From contig JANOWJ010000165.1 in the NCBI GenBank assembly GCA_031417835.1, positions 83,019 to 147,018 on the forward strand: a DNA stretch of 64,000 nucleotides, read 5' to 3'. The position numbers were made by a program, and so were the translations under genes. Within the stretch, counting starts at the first letter, position 1. Every line of letters starts with the position of its first letter. The notes under the pieces were generated by a model. The model saw only the letters and a list, made by a program, of their open reading frames with translations, ran no database searches and was not told where the DNA came from. This DNA comes from JADJLQ01 sp031417835. Lineage in GTDB: Bacteria; Bacteroidota; Bacteroidia; Chitinophagales; Saprospiraceae. Below are positions 8,735 through 18,600 of this stretch, in pieces.

Positions 8735-9721
8735 ATGAGCATATTAAATTTCCAAAAACCTGAAAAAATCATCCTTCAAAAGGCAAATGATTTCGAAGGT
8801 GTGTTTGAGTTCAAACCACTCGAACCCGGATTTGGTCAGACAATTGGTAATTCACTGAGACGAATTTTACTTTCATCTCTGGAAGGTCATGCCATCTCCG
8901 GAGTACGTATAGCGGGCGTAGATCACGAATTTTCAACCATCAAAGGTGTAGTAGAAGATATCGTAGACATTATCCTGAATCTCAAACAGGTTCGTCTAAA
9001 AAAGGTGAATAACTTAGAAGATAGTGCCGAGGAAACCATCTATCTGACGATCAATAGAAAAGAAGAGTTTCGCGCAGGGGATATTGAGAAATTCACCAAC
9101 GTGTATAAGGTGATGAATCCTGATTTACTTATTTGTCGGATGGAACCGTTCGTGAATCTTGAGATTGAACTTAAAATCACTAAAGGTCGAGGGTATGTAC
9201 CTGCAGACGACACCTATCCAAAAGACGCACCGATCGGACTTATCCCGTTAGATGCTATTTATACTCCTATTCGTAATGTAGCTTACTCTATTTCCAACAC
9301 CCGAGTTGGGCAACGAACGGATTATGAGAAACTTACGATCGAATTAAAAACAGACGGTACGATTCACCCAGAAGAAGCGATCAAAGAGGCGTCTAGAATT
9401 ATGATTCAACACCTCATGTTGATCACTGACGAAAATATCACGTTTAATGATTCTGCTCGTAAGGAAGATGCCATCGTAGATGAGCACATTCTGCACATGC
9501 GAAAACTATTGAAGACTTCCTTGGAAGACCTCGATCTTTCTGTCAGAGCCTACAATTGCCTGAAAGCTGCCAAAATTAACTCTCTAGGTGAAATGGTAAG
9601 ATATGACACCCATGAATTATTGAAATTTAGAAATTTTGGTAAAAAGTCTTTGGTCGAGATCGAAGAACTCTTGGCTACTAAGGGCTTAGTTTTGGTATGG
9701 ACCTCTCCAAATTTAAATTAG
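8735..9721 (+). CDS. rpoA: DNA-directed RNA polymerase subunit alpha
   Basis: 328 residues. The N-terminal domain (roughly 1-230) drives dimerisation and core assembly, with LEPGFGQTIGNSLRRILLSS as its signature. The C-terminal domain (roughly 250-320) carries the helix-hairpin-helix region DLDLSVRAYNCLKAAKINSL and NFGKKSLVEIEELL, which contacts UP elements and activators. Located between rpsD and rplQ as expected. Confidence 0.98.
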   Translation: MSILNFQKPEKIILQKANDFEGVFEFKPLEPGFGQTIGNSLRRILLSSLEGHAISGVRIAGVDHEFSTIKGVVEDIVDIILNLKQVRLKKVNNLEDSAEETIYLTINRKEEFRAGDIEKFTNVYKVMNPDLLICRMEPFVNLEIELKITKGRGYVPADDTYPKDAPIGLIPLDAIYTPIRNVAYSISNTRVGQRTDYEKLTIELKTDGTIHPEEAIKEASRIMIQHLMLITDENITFNDSARKEDAIVDEHILHMRKLLKTSLEDLDLSVRAYNCLKAAKINSLGEMVRYDTHELLKFRNFGKKSLVEIEELLATKGLVLVWTSPNLN

Positions 9722-9820
9722 AAGAAGATTAGTCAATATATTTTTTTTAAAAACCAGCCAATTAGTGTATGTAGCAACCTTAAAATTGCTCCACTGTGGC
9801 GAAGATAAAATTCAATCATC

Positions 9821-10321
9821 ATGAGACATGGTAACAAAATCAATCATCTTGGTCGTAAAATAGGCCATCGTACGGCTCTCTTAAAAAACCTTGCCGCCTC
9901 GCTGATTGAGCATAAAAAAATCAATACAACTTTGGCCAAAGCCAGAGAATTGAGAAAATTTATTGAGCCTTTGATTACAAAATCTAAGGATAATACGACG
10001 CACTCCAGACGAGTAGTATTCAGTTATCTTCAGAATAAAGAAGCGATTAAAGAGTTGTATGCAGTCATCGGCCCCAAAGTAGCGACTCGACCAGGTGGCT
10101 ATGTCAGAGTGATTAAAACAGGTTGGAGAAGTGGCGATGCTGCTGAAATGGCCTTAATAGAACTGGTAGATTTTAATGAAGTGTATGGTGTAGGTACTAA
10201 GCCTCCTGTAGAATCAACTACTGAAAAGAAAAAGAAAACTCGTAGATCAACGGCCAAAAAACTAAAGACTACAGAAGACACTGCCACTTCGGCGCCAACT
10301 GCTGAAGCACCAACCGAATAA
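9821..10321 (+). CDS. rplQ: 50S ribosomal protein L17 with C-terminal tail
   Basis: 166 residues; the L17 core (MRHGNKINHLGRKIGHRTAL through WRSGDAAEMALIELVDFN) takes about 125. The remainder is a Lys-rich then Thr/Ala/Glu-rich low-complexity tail (EKKKKTRRSTAKKLKTTED). Such tails are common in Bacteroidota L17, and their role is unknown to me. Last gene of the ribosomal operon, followed 29 bp later by a strong hairpin. Confidence 0.96.
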   Translation: MRHGNKINHLGRKIGHRTALLKNLAASLIEHKKINTTLAKARELRKFIEPLITKSKDNTTHSRRVVFSYLQNKEAIKELYAVIGPKVATRPGGYVRVIKTGWRSGDAAEMALIELVDFNEVYGVGTKPPVESTTEKKKKTRRSTAKKLKTTEDTATSAPTAEAPTE

Positions 10322-10350
10322 ATAGAACTAAAAGGTTATTATACCATTAT

Positions 10351-10379
10351 AAGGGAAACATTCACATGTTTCCCTTTTT
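10351..10379 (+). terminator. Rho-independent terminator of the spc/alpha operon
   Basis: Perfect inverted repeat AAGGGAAACAT / ATGTTTCCCTT with a four-base loop, followed by a short T run. It stands 29 bp after the rplQ stop and before the next promoter, so it closes the ribosomal operon. Confidence 0.85.
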
Positions 10380-10462
10380 GATTTATACTGGACTCGACAA
10401 TAAAGGATCATTTTTATCTAATTTTACTGTTGCGCTACCGTGGGTAGCTGTTTTTAATATTT

Positions 10463-10470
10463 TATATTTG
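10463..10470 (+). promoter_or_regulatory. -7 box (TATATTTG) upstream of carA
   Basis: Matches the Bacteroidota primary-sigma -7 consensus TAnnTTTG, 28 bp before the carA ATG and after the ribosomal terminator. No clear TTTG -33 box is seen at the usual spacing. Confidence 0.5.
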
Positions 10471-10498
10471 CAATCAAAATTTTCAATTCTGGTCCCAT

Positions 10499-11620
10499 AT
10501 GACTGATTTTTATACCAAAGCAGCTCCTGCCGTTTTGTTGCTTGAAGACGGTACTATTTTCCGGGGCGAGGCCATTGGCTTTAAAGGCACTGCTTCAGGT
10601 GAGCTTTGTTTTAATACCGGAATGACAGGCTATCAAGAGGTGTTTACTGATCCCTCGTATTTTGGACAATTACTTATAGCTACCAACGTGCATATAGGAA
10701 ACTATGGTACCAAAGCTACAGAGACCGAATCTTCATCTATAAAAATTTCAGGGTTCATCTGTAAAAACCTTACCAACGAATTTTCACGAGCAAAAGCCGA
10801 TCTCTCCATTCAAGACTATTTTATCAAAGAAAGGTTAGTGGGGATCGCTCAAATAGATACTCGGGAACTTGTCCGCCATATCCGAAACAAAGGAGCTATG
10901 AATGCAGTCATATCTTCTGATATTTTTGATCTTAATGTTCTCCAAGATCGATTGACCAACACCCCGGATATGAATGGTTTAGAGTTGGCCACCAAAGTAT
11001 CCACCAAAGAAGAGTATTTTCTAGGCGAAGCTAGCGCTAAATATAAAGTGGCGGTCATGGACTACGGGACTAAACGCAATATTCTGAATCATTTGGTTGC
11101 CAGAGATTGTTATTTACGAATCTACCCTGCCCAGACTCCTGCCGCTAAAGTGTTAGAATGGGACGCAGATGGTTATTTTCTGTCCAATGGACCTGGCGAC
11201 CCTGCAGCAATGGATTATGCAATTGATACAACTAAAGGGTTATTGGCTACTAAAAAACCATTATTTGGGATTTGTCTTGGTCATCAAATTTTGGCCTTAG
11301 CTCTGGGTATTCCTACGTATAAAATGAATCATGGTCACAGAGGGATCAATCATCCGGTAAAGAACTTAGTGACTGGCAAATGTGAAATAACATCGCAGAA
11401 TCATGGATTTTGCGTAGATCCTGAAGTTTTAGGTCAAAAATCAGACCTTGTGGAAGTGACTCATATCAATCTTAATGATGATACCATAGAGGGGATTCGA
11501 GTCAAAAATCAACCGGCGTATTCTGTACAATATCATCCAGAAGCGGCTCCTGGTCCTTTAGATGCACATTATCTATTTGATCAATTTTTAGAAGAACTTA
11601 CTCAATATAAAAAAGCATAA
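10499..11620 (+). CDS. carA: Carbamoyl-phosphate synthase small subunit
   Basis: 373 residues. CarA is the glutaminase subunit that channels ammonia to CarB for carbamoyl phosphate (pyrimidine and arginine synthesis). The C-terminal class I amidotransferase domain shows the nucleophilic Cys in FGICLGHQILAL and the His/Glu of the triad in VQYHPEAAPGP. The N-terminal CPSase domain begins PAVLLLEDGTIFRGEAIG. Its partner carB lies 21 kb away at 33059-35875, so the pair is split. Only 5 bp separate carA from eno, suggesting one transcript. Confidence 0.97.
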   Translation: MTDFYTKAAPAVLLLEDGTIFRGEAIGFKGTASGELCFNTGMTGYQEVFTDPSYFGQLLIATNVHIGNYGTKATETESSSIKISGFICKNLTNEFSRAKADLSIQDYFIKERLVGIAQIDTRELVRHIRNKGAMNAVISSDIFDLNVLQDRLTNTPDMNGLELATKVSTKEEYFLGEASAKYKVAVMDYGTKRNILNHLVARDCYLRIYPAQTPAAKVLEWDADGYFLSNGPGDPAAMDYAIDTTKGLLATKKPLFGICLGHQILALALGIPTYKMNHGHRGINHPVKNLVTGKCEITSQNHGFCVDPEVLGQKSDLVEVTHINLNDDTIEGIRVKNQPAYSVQYHPEAAPGPLDAHYLFDQFLEELTQYKKA

Positions 11621-11625
11621 ATATT

Positions 11626-12912
11626 ATGAGCGTAATCGTTGATATCCGATCCAGGGAAATATTAGATTCCCGAGGCAATCCTACTGTCGAGGTAGAATTA
11701 GAAACAGAAAAAGGAATTATAGGCCGGGCTGCAGTCCCTTCCGGCGCTTCTACCGGCAAGCATGAGGCCGTAGAGCTGAGAGATGGCAACAAGGATCGAT
11801 ACTTAGGTAGAGGGGTCCTCAAAGCCTGTCAAAACATCGAAGAGATGATCCGTGAAGAGCTTATAGGAGTCGATGTATTTGATCAAAAATATATTGATCA
11901 ACTTTTGATTGAACTCGACGGCACGTTCAATAAGTCAAAGTTGGGTGCTAATGCCACGTTGGGAGTATCACTGGCCGCAGCAAAAGCCGCTTCCCTGCAA
12001 TGTAAGCAGCCGTTGTACAGATATCTGGGTGGAGTGAATGCCCACGTAATGCCTGTACCATTGATGAATATCCTGAATGGCGGTGCTCACGCAGATAACA
12101 AAATTGATTTTCAGGAATTTATGATTATTCCGATCGGTGCTGACTTTTTCTCGGAAGCTTTGCGAATGGGAGTAGAAGTATTTCATGCGCTTAAAACGGT
12201 TTTAAAATCAAAAGGGTATAGCACCAATGTGGGTGATGAAGGTGGATTTGCACCTAATTTGAATTCGAATCAAGAAGCAATCGAACTCGTATTGGAAGCT
12301 ATTCAGAAAGCTGGCTATAAGCCGGGTGAAGATATTGCGATTGCGATGGACGCTGCTACATCTGAGATGTGGGATGAAAGTAAAGGTTTATATGTTTTCA
12401 AAAAGTCAGATAAAAAAGAGTTAGATTCCAATGGTATGATTGCTTTTTGGAAAGACTGGTGCAATAAATATCCGATTTTATCGATCGAAGATGGGTTACA
12501 CGAAGATGATTGGGCCGGCTGGAGCCAGATGACTAAAGAATTAGGTAGTAAAGTCCAGATCGTAGGCGATGATTTTTTTGTTACGAATACCGATCGATTG
12601 CAAAAAGGCATTGATTCTGATGCTGCCAATTCTATCCTGATAAAAGTAAATCAGATAGGCACTCTGTCCGAGACCATCGATGCAGTGCAATTAGCTAATC
12701 GAAATGCCTATACCAGCATCATCAGCCATCGGTCTGGAGAGACAGAAGATACCTTTATAGCCGATTTAGCCGTAGCTCTAAATACTGGGCAGATCAAAAC
12801 CGGATCTGCATCTCGATCTGATCGGGTCGCCAAGTATAATCAGTTGCTGCGTATCGAAGAAGAACTTGGAGAGTCTGCGGTGTATCCCGGTAAAGCTTTT
12901 ATGATAATATAA
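11626..12912 (+). CDS. eno: Enolase (phosphopyruvate hydratase)
   Basis: 428 residues, full length. It converts 2-phosphoglycerate to phosphoenolpyruvate in glycolysis and needs magnesium. Seen are AVPSGASTGKHEAVELRDG (mobile loop), GDEGGFAPN, the metal ligands in IAMDAA, SIEDGL and VGDDFFVTN, and the signature IIKVNQIGT-like ILIKVNQIGTLSETIDA followed by SHRSGETEDTFIADLAVA. Probably co-transcribed with carA. Confidence 0.98.
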   Translation: MSVIVDIRSREILDSRGNPTVEVELETEKGIIGRAAVPSGASTGKHEAVELRDGNKDRYLGRGVLKACQNIEEMIREELIGVDVFDQKYIDQLLIELDGTFNKSKLGANATLGVSLAAAKAASLQCKQPLYRYLGGVNAHVMPVPLMNILNGGAHADNKIDFQEFMIIPIGADFFSEALRMGVEVFHALKTVLKSKGYSTNVGDEGGFAPNLNSNQEAIELVLEAIQKAGYKPGEDIAIAMDAATSEMWDESKGLYVFKKSDKKELDSNGMIAFWKDWCNKYPILSIEDGLHEDDWAGWSQMTKELGSKVQIVGDDFFVTNTDRLQKGIDSDAANSILIKVNQIGTLSETIDAVQLANRNAYTSIISHRSGETEDTFIADLAVALNTGQIKTGSASRSDRVAKYNQLLRIEEELGESAVYPGKAFMII

Positions 12913-12965
12913 CATAATATTGTAATATATTTATACCTCTATTTCAAATATATTAAATCTGTATT

Positions 12966-13292
12966 ATGGCTATTTGGTCTTTTATCAAACCGTATCTGTC
13001 CAGTATTTTGCCGGATAATATGGTCAATAAATTTGTCATCACCGGATTGATCTTTTTCGTCTGGATGATCTTTTTTGATAAAAATAAATGGATCAATCAA
13101 TGGCAACTATCTCAGTCGATATACCGATTAGAAAAAGAGAAGAAAAACCTGGCAGGTCTCATTATCGAAGCAAAAAAAGACAAACTGGATTTGGATCTTA
13201 ACAAAGAAAAATACGCCAGAGAAAAGTATTATATGCATAAAGAGAATGAAGACATTTTCATTTTCGAGGAATCATTAAAAAAAGCAAAATGA
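12966..13292 (+). CDS. FtsB/DivIC-family septum formation protein
   Basis: 108 residues. A short cytoplasmic N-terminus is followed by one membrane helix (about residues 24-38, ITGLIFFVWMIFF) and a periplasmic coiled coil rich in Lys/Glu (about 50-85). The segment KEKYAREKYYMHKENEDIFIFE matches the conserved FtsB/DivIC motif (…E..AR..Y.M…GE.v). Such proteins bridge FtsQ and FtsL in the divisome. Overlaps sucD by 4 bp (ATGA), so the two are translationally coupled, though the pairing has no obvious functional reason. Confidence 0.8.
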   Translation: MAIWSFIKPYLSSILPDNMVNKFVITGLIFFVWMIFFDKNKWINQWQLSQSIYRLEKEKKNLAGLIIEAKKDKLDLDLNKEKYAREKYYMHKENEDIFIFEESLKKAK

Positions 13293-14170
13293 GTGTATTA
13301 GTCAATAAAAATAGCAAAATTGTCGTCCAAGGCTTTACTGGCAAAGAAGGTACATTCCATGCCACTCAAATGATAGAATATGGCACTCAAGTCGTAGGAG
13401 GTGTCACTCCAGGCAAAGGTGGTCAATCCCATCTCGATAGGCCGGTGTTCAATAACGTATTGGATGCAGTCCAACAGGCCGGAGCTAATGTCTCGATCAT
13501 ATTTGTACCTCCTGCTTTTGCTGCTGATGCTATCATGGAGAGCGCATCTGCAGGCATCGGAGTCATCGTGTGCATTACAGAAGGTATCCCAGTACAGGAT
13601 ATGATAAAAGTCAAAGAATACATAAAAGACTTTCCATGCAGATTGATAGGCCCTAACTGTCCCGGTATAATCACCCCTGATGAAGCTAAAGTCGGCATTA
13701 TGCCAGGGTTTATCCATAAAAAAGGACACATCGGTATCGTGTCTCGATCCGGTACATTGACTTATGAAGCCGTAGATCAAGTCACCAAAGCTGGTATGGG
13801 CCAATCTACGTGTATAGGTATAGGCGGAGATCCAATAGTCGGTACCACCACCGTAGAAGCTGTCAAATTATTGATGGAAGACCCTGAAACGGAGGGGATC
13901 ATCATGATCGGTGAAATAGGTGGCGGAATGGAAGCAGAAGCAGCCTATTGGATCAAAGAGCATGGTACAAAACCGGTAGTCGGTTTTATAGCTGGTCAAA
14001 CTGCCCCCAAAGGTCGAAAAATGGGTCATGCTGGCGCTATTATCGGCGGTGCGGCTGACACTGCGGAAGCCAAAATGAAAATAATGGAAGAGTGTGGGAT
14101 TACGGTGGTCAACTCTCCTGCCGATATCGGCGAGACTATGCGTATAGCCATGGACGCTCTTAAAAAATAA
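13289..14170 (+). CDS. sucD: Succinyl-CoA synthetase (ADP-forming) subunit alpha
   Basis: 293 residues. SucD binds CoA and carries the phosphohistidine of the TCA-cycle enzyme that links succinyl-CoA to ATP formation. The CoA-binding Rossmann start (KIVVQGFTGKEGTFHATQ), IGPNCPGIITPDEAKVGIMP and the active-site His in KMGHAGAIIGG are visible. The beta subunit sucC is not in the window. The start overlaps the end of the FtsB-like gene. Confidence 0.97.
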   Translation: MSVLVNKNSKIVVQGFTGKEGTFHATQMIEYGTQVVGGVTPGKGGQSHLDRPVFNNVLDAVQQAGANVSIIFVPPAFAADAIMESASAGIGVIVCITEGIPVQDMIKVKEYIKDFPCRLIGPNCPGIITPDEAKVGIMPGFIHKKGHIGIVSRSGTLTYEAVDQVTKAGMGQSTCIGIGGDPIVGTTTVEAVKLLMEDPETEGIIMIGEIGGGMEAEAAYWIKEHGTKPVVGFIAGQTAPKGRKMGHAGAIIGGAADTAEAKMKIMEECGITVVNSPADIGETMRIAMDALKK

Positions 14171-14362
14171 TTTACATTCTAGATTGAATTGTTGGAGCAT
14201 TCAAATTCCCCCTTGACCTTAAAGTCATTGATATTAAGCATTAGTCATGGTGTGATATTATCTAGCTAAAGAGTATCATAGAGTAGATCTTTAATATCTC
14301 TATCGGGTGTTAATGATCTTGTACAAAGATTCCACAAGACTCAAATTTGCCTGCGCCAATAC

Positions 14363-15583
14363 TTATGGATTGGGCTCCGTTTCTCCAAAATCGAAAATCA
14401 AGGAAAATCGCAAGGTATTAGCCAAAGGATCTCGGTTGGTCACAGATCGTGAGGTAGGCACCAAGTACGAAAGATTCATTCCGAATACATTATACTTTAC
14501 ACCCATCCCTAAAGTAAGATATTGACGATTGCCTTTAAATGGGTCTTCTCTAAAATAGCCTGCTCGCAATGCAAATTGATTATTGTACCAATATTCAGTA
14601 CCTACTGATAGCATCAATTCCTGCAATTCTTCTTTTATGCCATTAGGCGCATCACCAAAAGATTTAAACCACGAAGACACCACATTGTATTGTTTATAAT
14701 CAGGGTTATCATCTTTAGGGCTTACATCATATTCAGGATGGCTCGGTGCATAAGGTGTAGGCACAAGCAGTTTATTGACATCGCCAGTCAATGTCAAGGA
14801 ATTGTATTCGTCAAAATTCCAAGTATAAGCTACACCCAGCCCCATATTGGCAGGTATATATTCAGAGTTGTTTTTAGTATAAGATATTTTAGTACCCAAA
14901 TTTGAAAAGGCTAATCCTGCTGTAAACATATTATCTCCTACAGGTTTTCGGTAGGAAAAACTGATATCGGTAGCACCGGCTATCCCGGGTTTGATATCAT
15001 TGCCGCCAATATTGAGATCTGATGCTAAAAAAGAGTAAATAAATTTGATACTCACCGCTGCAGACAATTGTTCACTCAACTTCCGGGCATATGATCCGGT
15101 CAGTTCTATTTCACTAGGCTTACCTGATCCAAGTGGAGCACCATTTTCATCGGTATAGTCTATGTTGCCCAAGGAAAAATAGCGTAAACTACCACCAATG
15201 GCTTGGAGGTCTCCTATTTTACTATATCCTGCTATGTAGGCCATATATACATCGGTGAGCCCTAATGCTCGCAACCAGGGAGAGTAGGTGGTGGATATGG
15301 ATTTAGGCTGTTTGGCAAATGCAAGCAGGGATGCATTGTTATACATGGATCCAGCATCTCCAGGCACTGCTATCCCCGCATCACCCATGCCTCCTGCTCT
15401 TGAATCCGGCGTGATTCTCAAAAAAGGAACTGCTGTGACGATGGTATTGACACAATCATTACCAGAGATGGGATCTATCATTTTCCTAGAAGCGGGGTCG
15501 TAAACACATTGGCTAAAAATAGAATTATTCAATCCTAAAAATGCAATAATCAACAGTACGAGGTTGCGCGAGAAAGTCTTCAT
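14363..15583 (-). CDS. porV: Type IX secretion outer-membrane protein PorV
   Basis: 406 residues with a signal peptide ending near residue 24 (…NNSIFSQC). PorV (LptO) is a FadL-like 14-strand barrel that shuttles T9SS cargo from the SprA/Sov translocon to the PorU sortase. The early block FLRITPDSRAGGMGDAGIAVPGD and the C-terminal GMGVKYNVFGMNLSYLVP are typical of the family. It is followed upstream on the same strand by porU, the usual pairing. Confidence 0.92.
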   Translation of the reverse strand: MKTFSRNLVLLIIAFLGLNNSIFSQCVYDPASRKMIDPISGNDCVNTIVTAVPFLRITPDSRAGGMGDAGIAVPGDAGSMYNNASLLAFAKQPKSISTTYSPWLRALGLTDVYMAYIAGYSKIGDLQAIGGSLRYFSLGNIDYTDENGAPLGSGKPSEIELTGSYARKLSEQLSAAVSIKFIYSFLASDLNIGGNDIKPGIAGATDISFSYRKPVGDNMFTAGLAFSNLGTKISYTKNNSEYIPANMGLGVAYTWNFDEYNSLTLTGDVNKLLVPTPYAPSHPEYDVSPKDDNPDYKQYNVVSSWFKSFGDAPNGIKEELQELMLSVGTEYWYNNQFALRAGYFREDPFKGNRQYLTLGMGVKYNVFGMNLSYLVPTSRSVTNRDPLANTLRFSLIFDFGETEPNP

Positions 15584-15612
15584 GATGTAGGTCAGATGAT
15601 TGATAAGTTGTG

Positions 15613-15620
15613 CAAATATA
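15613..15620 (-). promoter_or_regulatory. -7 box (TATATTTG) upstream of porV
   Basis: TAnnTTTG match on the minus strand, 29 bp before the porV ATG. It suggests porV can be transcribed independently of porU, whose stop lies about 50 bp further upstream. Confidence 0.5.
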
Positions 15621-15668
15621 CAAATACCTCTTTAATGCTTTAAAAGTCAAAATATTATAAAATTGTCC

Positions 15669-18600
15669 TTAAGGTATTCTTAATATTTTAATTCCTCGGG
15701 CATCCAACATCTTTCCATTGTTCCAAATCTCAGATATGATAATATAAGTGCCCGCAGGAGTGCTTTCAGGAAACTGATAGAGCCAGGTAGTGACAGGAGC
15801 TGGTGAAAGTTGATCTTCTTTGGTGCCAATCAATTGTCCTGACAGCGTCGTAATACTATATTTTATTTTGGCGCCATTGAATGTAGTTAAGTTATGCACC
15901 AGATGTACAAAAACCTGATTTTTGATTGGATTGGGATGTACTGAAAGACTTAAGATTTTCGATTTGATCTTCGGATCCAACACGACAAAGTTGATGACTG
16001 CCTCTCCGGAATTATTAGCTACATCCCACGCTCTGACTTTGAGCTGATGTGGACCTGGTGCCAGGTTGGAGAACGGAAATGCAACTTTCCCTTGTTTGTA
16101 ATTGCCTTGGACAGATTCGTAAAAGGAATTTAATACATATTGTTTTTTATCATCCAGTATTGCTACTAAATCATGACCAATACTATTGCCCGTAGCATTA
16201 ATGCCATTTTCATCAAATAAGTCGACCAATAGAAAAGGATTTGCATGCGTCTCATCGCCGTCTTTGAATAACAGGTGGTTTATATGTAAGTTGATTTTTG
16301 GAATATCACTATCCACAAGTTGCTGCTGTGATCCGCCTACTATGAGTTGTTCGTAGACTCCGGCCGCTTCGAGACTATCTTTACTGGTTGCGTAATAACT
16401 TATTTTGGCAATGCCAAAAGAATAATCAATGTCTTTAGGTACTACAAACTCAATTTTAAAAACTCCATTTTTTACTTGGGCATTGCCCTTAAATAAAACA
16501 CTATTCTGTACTTGAAATTCCCGTGGGTAACTGTCGGAGTTTTGCCCCAAAGTCTTTATGCGGGTTTTTTTATCAAATAAGGTAACCGTAACATTGCCAT
16601 CAAAAAAAGGTATAAGGCTTTGATTTTTTTTATCCACAACCTGACCTTGTATTGATAGCAGTTGTAAAGAGCGGATGGTGTCTTTCTGACCTGAGATCAC
16701 CGGTTTATTATTGATTTGCGTGGTTTGGATGTCAATATCGGGTACAGATAAGCGCTGGATAGGATCTCCAAGTAGCGCAAATTTTCGTGCATTCAATTGA
16801 TCCGAGCCACTGAATGAAAGATTGTTTTTTGCTCGTCGCATCACCTCTCCTAAGGAAAGTGACTTGGCATCTGCATCTTTGGTAAATAAATGATTGAACA
16901 CTGCTTGAGTCAATATTTTATTGGAGGAAGAGTAAACATTACGTACTGTCGTAAATAGAGCAATAGCCCCACCGTATGTACTTCTAAACAGTTCCTCTCC
17001 GGTAGAATTGATCAACGGATCATCATACGGTGCAAATGAACACGTAGCTGTAATACAAAGTGGCAAACGCGCTTTATTAGACCAACTTTCGACATCCGAA
17101 TTGCGCAACAATCCTTCCTGTGAAAGGCCCTTAGGTCCACCATGCCCTAAATAATTGAATACGAGTAAACCTTGAAATACATTTTTATACAGACTCTGAG
17201 TAGCGCCTGGAATAATTTCACCCGCGGCACCTGCTTCCTGCTTGAATGCATCCAAATAGATTTTTTGGATATTGAGCTCTGGATATGTTTTTTCAACACC
17301 GGTTGCTATTTCTTCAGATTGATCCAAGTGTACATTGCCATCCTCATCATCTGCTGAAAATGCGACGCGCAATTTCCAATCACTCTGTACTGCAGGAGCC
17401 AGATCATATTGTATAATCTTCTGAATGATGGCATCTGATTCTTCTTTGGTACGGACAGGGATTCTGCCTACTGCAATATCCATATCGCCTAAGAGGTCTT
17501 GCCCTCCCTCACCAGGCTCCAGCAGAGCAAAATAATCATCTGACGGAAAAGCATAGATTGGAGACAGAGACTCGTCCGTTTCATATACAGGGATAAATGA
17601 CTCTTTTTTGATTTCAGGATTGTGACCTAAATAATCATAGCTGCCATCTCCGAGCAATACAAGATATTTAAAGTTCGGATGTAGAGTATAGATGGCTTGT
17701 GCAAAATTCCTGATAGCAGTAGGATCGGCTTGGCCGGCGCCAAATTCTAGAAATACGTGATCAATCAATATTGGGACCGTCTTTATTTTTGAATATTGAT
17801 TTCGGTGGGTTGCTAATCTTTTTGCAGCAGATTCAAATTCAGAATGATATAAAATGATAGCTTCTACAGCTGTCATCCCGACGAGGTTTTGGTTGGCTAA
17901 TTTTGGGCCTTTCCGAGGGGAAGGTAGTGTACTGGTTTTATCGAAAAGCACAAATGTTTCAGATTTATCCGTAGCCAATCTATCGAAGGTTAAATTGCCG
18001 TTTTCTAATTTAAATTGAATAAGGTTAGGTTGTAGAGGATTAATAATGTCCCAAACTTCAAGATTTGAACTGGCCTGCCCTACCACATATCGAGCAGATA
18101 TATTCCTACTATTAGGGTTGTAGATATAGATGGGGCTGCCTCCGACCCAAGATAGTTTATGCCAGGTATTCAAGGTAATATAATTCAACCAACCTTCACT
18201 GGCCCCTGAAGTATTCGGATAGTCAAGCACTATCGAGGAGGCGCTCTCCACCGGAATAGAAAATACCCCTTGCGACTCTCTAGCCACATCATCTTCTACA
18301 TCGCCAGTATTAGTTCGCAGGAGTTGGAGTTTATTTTTAACCGAATTATTTTGAATAATCAACTCTGTCGTTTCATCCGATCGGGCTGCAAAACCAACTT
18401 TGAATTTAGCCACACTTGGCAGGACGAGATTTTGGAATTTAAAAAGGTTGGAGTAATCTTTTTTTCGAGTTACTTTAAAAAGGTCACCATACCATTGTTT
18501 TCCAGATCCATAGGTTACTTGCCGTCCCGATAATAGATTTATTTTTTCATCCTCGACATGCTGGACATCTAGATATTGATTTATTGTATCTCGAGCTACA

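Noticed and set aside
13298..13804. Long minus-strand open frame inside sucD
   Set aside because: Antisense shadow of a well-conserved gene; its Cys/His/Ser/Tyr-rich translation fits no family.
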